Assembly (NCBI GenBank): GCA_907163375.1
Contig: CAJQUW010007938.1
Coordinates: 620,001 to 684,000, forward strand
Direction: 5' to 3'
Length of the DNA stretch: 64,000 nt
Source: Prostheceraeus crozeri
Taxonomy: Eukaryota > Platyhelminthes > Polycladida > Euryleptidae
Shown here: positions 28,369-34,300 of the stretch, piece by piece
How positions within the stretch are numbered: position 1 is the stretch's first letter
How the letters are laid out: each line of letters opens with the position of its first letter
Notes under the pieces: model-generated
Told to the model about the DNA's origin: nothing
Seen by the model: the letters and a program-made list of their open reading frames with translations, nothing else
The model's database searches: none
Made by a program: the position numbers and the translations under genes

Positions 28369-28399
<31 letters not shown>

Positions 28400-31300
28400 G
28401 ATACCTACATTCAAATTGTAAAAGGCAGTGACTTTCCCGCTTTCAACAGAAACATATGCTTGTGCAACCAGAGCACTCATGCTATTTAAATTTTACTTTT
28501 AGACTTTCTTGGGAAAGTTTTATCAAGACCATTTTTCACGAAAACACTGCAGCTTCCACAGTGACCTCGGCATTTCAATGATGTTGACTCTATTATTGTT
28601 TTACAAGCAGAAAAATCAAAATCAAGCTCAAATTTTGTACGACAGACAGGAATATTTAACAGCATAAAACTTAAAAAAATATGTGTTTTTGTCAGTTGGT
28701 GTATGATTGATGGTAGCCAACACAAGGAATAATTCAAGAGCTTTTAGATGGACTGATAACTTTTGATTTTCTCATTTAAATTGCTGCTATTAAAAAGTGC
28801 TATTTCGTTCTTGTTCTGGATGAGCCGCTGATGCTCTGGTAAGTGCCGCTTGAGCCGTAATGGCACATCTGCAAACATCTGCAATAGGCCCACAAGTTGT
28901 CTGTTGGTGATGAAATTTACCATAGATATTTACGAATCTGCAAGTATCAATACTGTAGATATCTGCTGTTATGAGGGCATCAATTGAGTTATCTACTGAA
29001 ATGAAAGTTGATTTACTGAAAATTGGAAATGATGACGCACACATGTCAATCAAAAGGATTGCTAGGATTTTAATTTAAGTCACATTATAAATGTAAACAG
29101 TTGGGCGGATTAAGGTGCCCAAGCCCTGGACCGAAGAAGTGATCGAACGATGCTAAAATTGAGATGATGGAGGATCTTAGAGATATATATTTGGACATTC
29201 AGTTTCGTTTCATTATGCCTACAGGCTGTATATCACCTTCTGATGAAGTGAATTTAAAATCTTACAAAAGTAAGCAGATGATCGCTTGAAGATGAAATTC
29301 AACGGGGCCTAATAATACTGGCCTTAGCCACCGGGTCCAGGCCGAAAACTCTGGCGCGGTTCTTACCCTGCGAGAGCTCTTCCACCCATGTGCGGCGAAA
29401 AAAGCTATATACACACCATTACATGTGAAAATATTTTTTTATCAGCCTTTAGTATTTCTATGCAAAAATTGAGTTCAGTTGTTTTCTATTATCGCAATGA
29501 TAAAAGAAAATCCTGTCTTCCGATGAGTTACTTTTTATTGAAAAAAAACAGCAAAATCTCATCAAATTGTAAAATTATCTTGAATATTCTTATGCAATTA
29601 TCTTGTATATTCTTCGATAATTTCTTTTAAAATTAGCAAAGTTCACTAATCAGCAAATAATCGGCCGATTATCGATTGATCGGTACACCCCTACCTTTGA
29701 TACCATCGATTATGTCCACTTGATCATTCAGATGAAAGATCATCAGGTTCCTCAAGGAAGTCTTGTTGTGACTGGAGAGCTATCTACGAGTCGTAGAGAT
29801 AAATTACTTTGTCTGCATTGTTTGGTCGAGAGATGACATTTTTTTATACTGATGGTTACGCTTAGAACTAGTCCCGAGGGGCAGGAAGATTCATTTTCCA
29901 TTGAACGTAATGCAAATTCAAGCCTGAATTCTGACGAACTAAATCATTGACACTACATTGAACGGTTTGATACTAAAAAATCGGTTTGATTTTCTCTCAC
30001 ATACTTGGTTGATTTTAGATAGCGTAATCCCACTGTGCTAGCTAGATCTGATATTTTGATTGGAAACAGACCTGTCCTTTTATCATCTGAATGGGCAGAC
30101 TGTTAAATAGAATCTTTTCAATATATAAGTGATAAACATTTTGAAAAGAGCGACTTACTCACCAATTCATTCCACATGAGGAGAGGAGAACCGTTGCTTG
30201 TCCTTCTAGTAAGTATTTTTAAATTTCTAGACATTTTAGGATGTAATGATTTTCTTTTAGCCATGTCATATTTAGCACATCAAAAATTAACCAGTCGTTA
30301 GCTTGTTTTTTAATTTTGTTGCCTTGACGCACTTTGTTACGTTGAATACGTTGAATGTCGTTTTCATTTCTGCAAGCTACAGGGCTGTAGATGTTCCGGT
30401 TCGTCTGGACTTATTTTGCTAAGCAGAGAAGTTGTCCGAAGTTATTGTCTGTCGAACTCACTCATTAAATGCTTTCACGTATTTAATGAGCGAAACACTG
30501 CGATCAACCTACAGAAATTGTATATTTGAACACTGCAATTTTTTACTTCTAACTTCATAAAATATTGCTTATTCCAACAATAAAATGCACATTCAATTAT
30601 TTTCATTAACTATCTTGACCTTTGTCACACACTACCTTCTTTATATGTTTCTGCGACTATATGGCTGCTAAATGCATGCCTGTACTTCTTAAAGAACTTA
30701 AGGATATCGATCTTCCATCCATTATATGATAACATATAGGTAGCCCAGCCCACTTGGATTTCAGTGCTCTTATCAACTGAAGCGTTTGTTTCACTCACTC
30801 TCTTCCATTTTATTTCCGCTTAATATGAACACATCCGACGGGGTAAAGCGGATGGTCCCTAAATTTAGTGTCTACATGCCTCCTGGTCACTAGCGTGCGG
30901 GGGTTGGAAGGGCATGAAGCTCTGCTATCTCATGAGTCTTTTTGCAGCTACATTTTCCAGGGTCTGCTGTAATGTGGCGTATCCTTCATGATAAAGTAAT
31001 GACTTTTTTAAGTCACAAGCATTCCGTCAACGATTTTAAGCTTTCTATATTTATGGGTTACTCTCCTCCCAAATTTGTCTAAAGTCCGTAAAAATTAATC
31101 GTTGCAAAGCCACAGATGCATGTGGTTGAGGATATATCCTACATTCAAAAAATTACAGTATACAAATCTGACAAGCATCATTGAATTGGAGACGATAGCG
31201 TGAAGCAGAGCGATATCAGCAGCTTGATCTGACATCCTCTGTTCGACACATTCTAAACAGATAATACTTGAGGCAACAAATTGATTTCGTAACAACGCGG

Positions 31301-34300
31301 GAAGTGATTATGACCAAGTCAGTATTACTTTGCAATATACACAACTTCAGAAAGTGGGGTGTGGTCAATCCTTGGGTTACCTTCTTCGTTGTGACATTCA
31401 TGATTTGAAGCTTGCCCCAAAATCCGTGCTAAAATTTGTAGTTTTTCTTGCAATTATTATATTAGGCTCCGTTTCCATTCCTCAAATTTTTCACAAAAAA
31501 TCCTCAATTTTTTTCATAGGCTAATCACAGGCCTGTAAATGTATAAATTAAATAGGAAGCGTATGTTTCATGATTATATGCACGAAGCAACCGTGCGTTG
31601 AATTGCGACTTCTAAAAGTCGGTTTCAAGTCAATATGGTCTTTGTAAAAAATAGTCTCGAAATGGTGTTTAAAAAACCGCTACAGGGAAAGTCTCAAGAT
31701 AAAAGTTAAATAGCAGAGGCTCCCTCAGCAGCATCCAAGACCTATGTTTCTGCTAGAAATTTTAACCTATTTAGGCCTACTTCCACGGGTTGTCAGAGGC
31801 TATTGACTTTCCGGCTGAAATATTAACTGGAACACAGGTTTTAGATGTTACTGAGAACGTTTCTGTTTCGAGACTTTCCCTAGGACAGCTTTATCAAAAC
31901 CAAGTTCCAGGACCAGTTTTTAAGACGACAATTTTGACTAGGAACCCTCAAGTCTTAAGTGATGTTCTATGCAGTAGTAGCAGCATCAAAAGTTCACACT
32001 TTCATCGGCATCGTCTTGCATCAAGTAGGCTAGGAGAGAGATTTTGATATCAAGCACGAAGTTCTATATACTCATTTTCCTTATTCGTCATTTAAATCAG
32101 CTTTACTTGCATTTCAAAAGCTATACAAATTCTCACTGACATTGCTGTTTGCCGTCTCTCTGCAGGGGTCTTTGCAAGAAAAGATTGACAAGACGAAAGA
32201 AAGGACTTCTGCGGGAAGTTCTACGCACCCAGTTTTACAAGAAGAATTGATTTTGAAATACGCAAAGCATATTCTAGAAGGTGTGGCCTACCTTCACGAA
32301 AATGACGTGATTCATCGCGACCTTAAACCTGGCAATATTCTAATCGATAAAGACGATAACTTGAAAATTACTGATTTGGGATGGTCTCGCCATTTAGATA
32401 GAAATTCAAAACAAGCACATACAAGAAATGCCGGGACTAACCATTATATGGCTCCAGAAGTAATGCAAAATGGTGCGTTCGGTTATACATCAAAAGCGGA
32501 TATGTGGAGTGTGGGATGCACTGTCTACCATATGGTCACTGGTAAGTGTTTTCGATATGTTTTTACTTTAATGTACTTTTACCTTCCCATCCATTTTTCT
32601 TATCTTATTTCACCCTAACCCAATATCAGTTTGGCCTTCACTTAAAAAGAAAAATGCACCATTTGTATGCAAGAATGCGTGTTACGATTGTTAGATTTCT
32701 CTATTAGGCCTCTTATAGGCCTGCGTTGCCGACATTTATGTTTGCTGACGTTCGCTACATACTTAATAAAATCGAAGAAGCTTTTACATCGAAATTGCAT
32801 TGAATTGTCATTATTCTGCGAAACTTGTTTAGATGGTGAAATTCCCGATGAAGCGATTACCATTAAAGATTATCAAATTTATAGAAAAGATCGGCTGAGA
32901 CGACCTGGGGGAATTATTTGCTTCTTGAAGATAAGTTATGCTCCGGTGATTATTGATGAGTACATGGTGCATTCTTTACGTGATTGTAATTCGAAAATAT
33001 TGCCATTATTCTTTCGGCATATTTCACGTTTGGTAATTGGCATATATCACCCCTATTTGAATAACAACTTGGAACATGAATCTGTAATTGATTGCATTCA
33101 CGAACATAATTGATTCTGTTATGATCAACGAATCTTACCAAATCCGGTCTCGTATTGTATTATTGCGGGATTTTAATGATATGGGCCTACAATGTCAAAA
33201 CTACTGGAGAAATTGGTGTGTACCAAGTGGTTGGTCCCATCCATCCAAAGCAATATTTGTTCAAGTCAATTCGCGTATGTGCCTGGGCCTGATAGAGGGA
33301 TGAGTGTGGCCTTGACCACGATTTATCTGCATATCCTTAACTATTTAGATAACACCTCTGGTGGCGTTCGGGTGGCAACTTTAGACATTTCTAAGGCTTT
33401 GACAAGCAATTGCATGCGTCTATTTTGGAATCATGTATTCGATGCAAGGTGCCTTTCCAAATGACTACTTGTCTTGTTGCTCTCAAAGATTTTCTTTACG
33501 CGGAGAGGACTCATCTTGGGTTGACGTTCTAAGTGGTGTGGTCCAGGGAGCATCATAGGGCCTGTGCTGTTTTGTCTGGTAATGGAGTCTTTGTCATGTG
33601 TGTGCTCGAACTCTACTTTTGTAAAATATGCAGACGATGTGACTGTTCTACATTGTATACGAAATCAAAGTGCAGACAAGTTGCAGGATGAGATTGACAG
33701 TGTAGTGATTTGGTCGAGAAACATAGTTCTCGAGTTGAATCTCTCTAATTGCTTTGTAATGGATGTAATCACCCGCAACAATTTAACTCCATCTCCTGTT
33801 TATTTGTTGATAATAATGCCTTACAAAGAAGTGATTCTCTGTTGCTTCCGTGTTGTCATTTATCCCGTGATATGAGATGGTGCATACATGTCTATTACCT
33901 CATCAAGCGAGCATCGAAAAGATTGTATTTGCTTATAAATCTCAAACACATCAACTGTCCATGTGATGTGCTTGTTATTGTGTATACTAGTTTTATTCGT
34001 CCAATTTTATTGCATCCTTTTTCTGCTTTTTGTAATATTCCAGTGTATTTACGCAAAAGACGATTAAAAGGAGGGCCATGCGAATCATTGGCAGGTCATG
34101 TTATTTGATGCAGGTGACAATATATGCAAGAGACTACTCATTAAAGTGCCCAAACAATCTGAGCATCCTCTAAGACAGTTCTTTGAGCTTCGTGAACCTA
34201 CAAGAAATACGAGAAAAATTCACAGCAGCATACATCCGTTTCCTAAATCGCTGCACAACCCGAAGAGATCTTTTATCTCTTGCTTATTCTCATCAGATTT

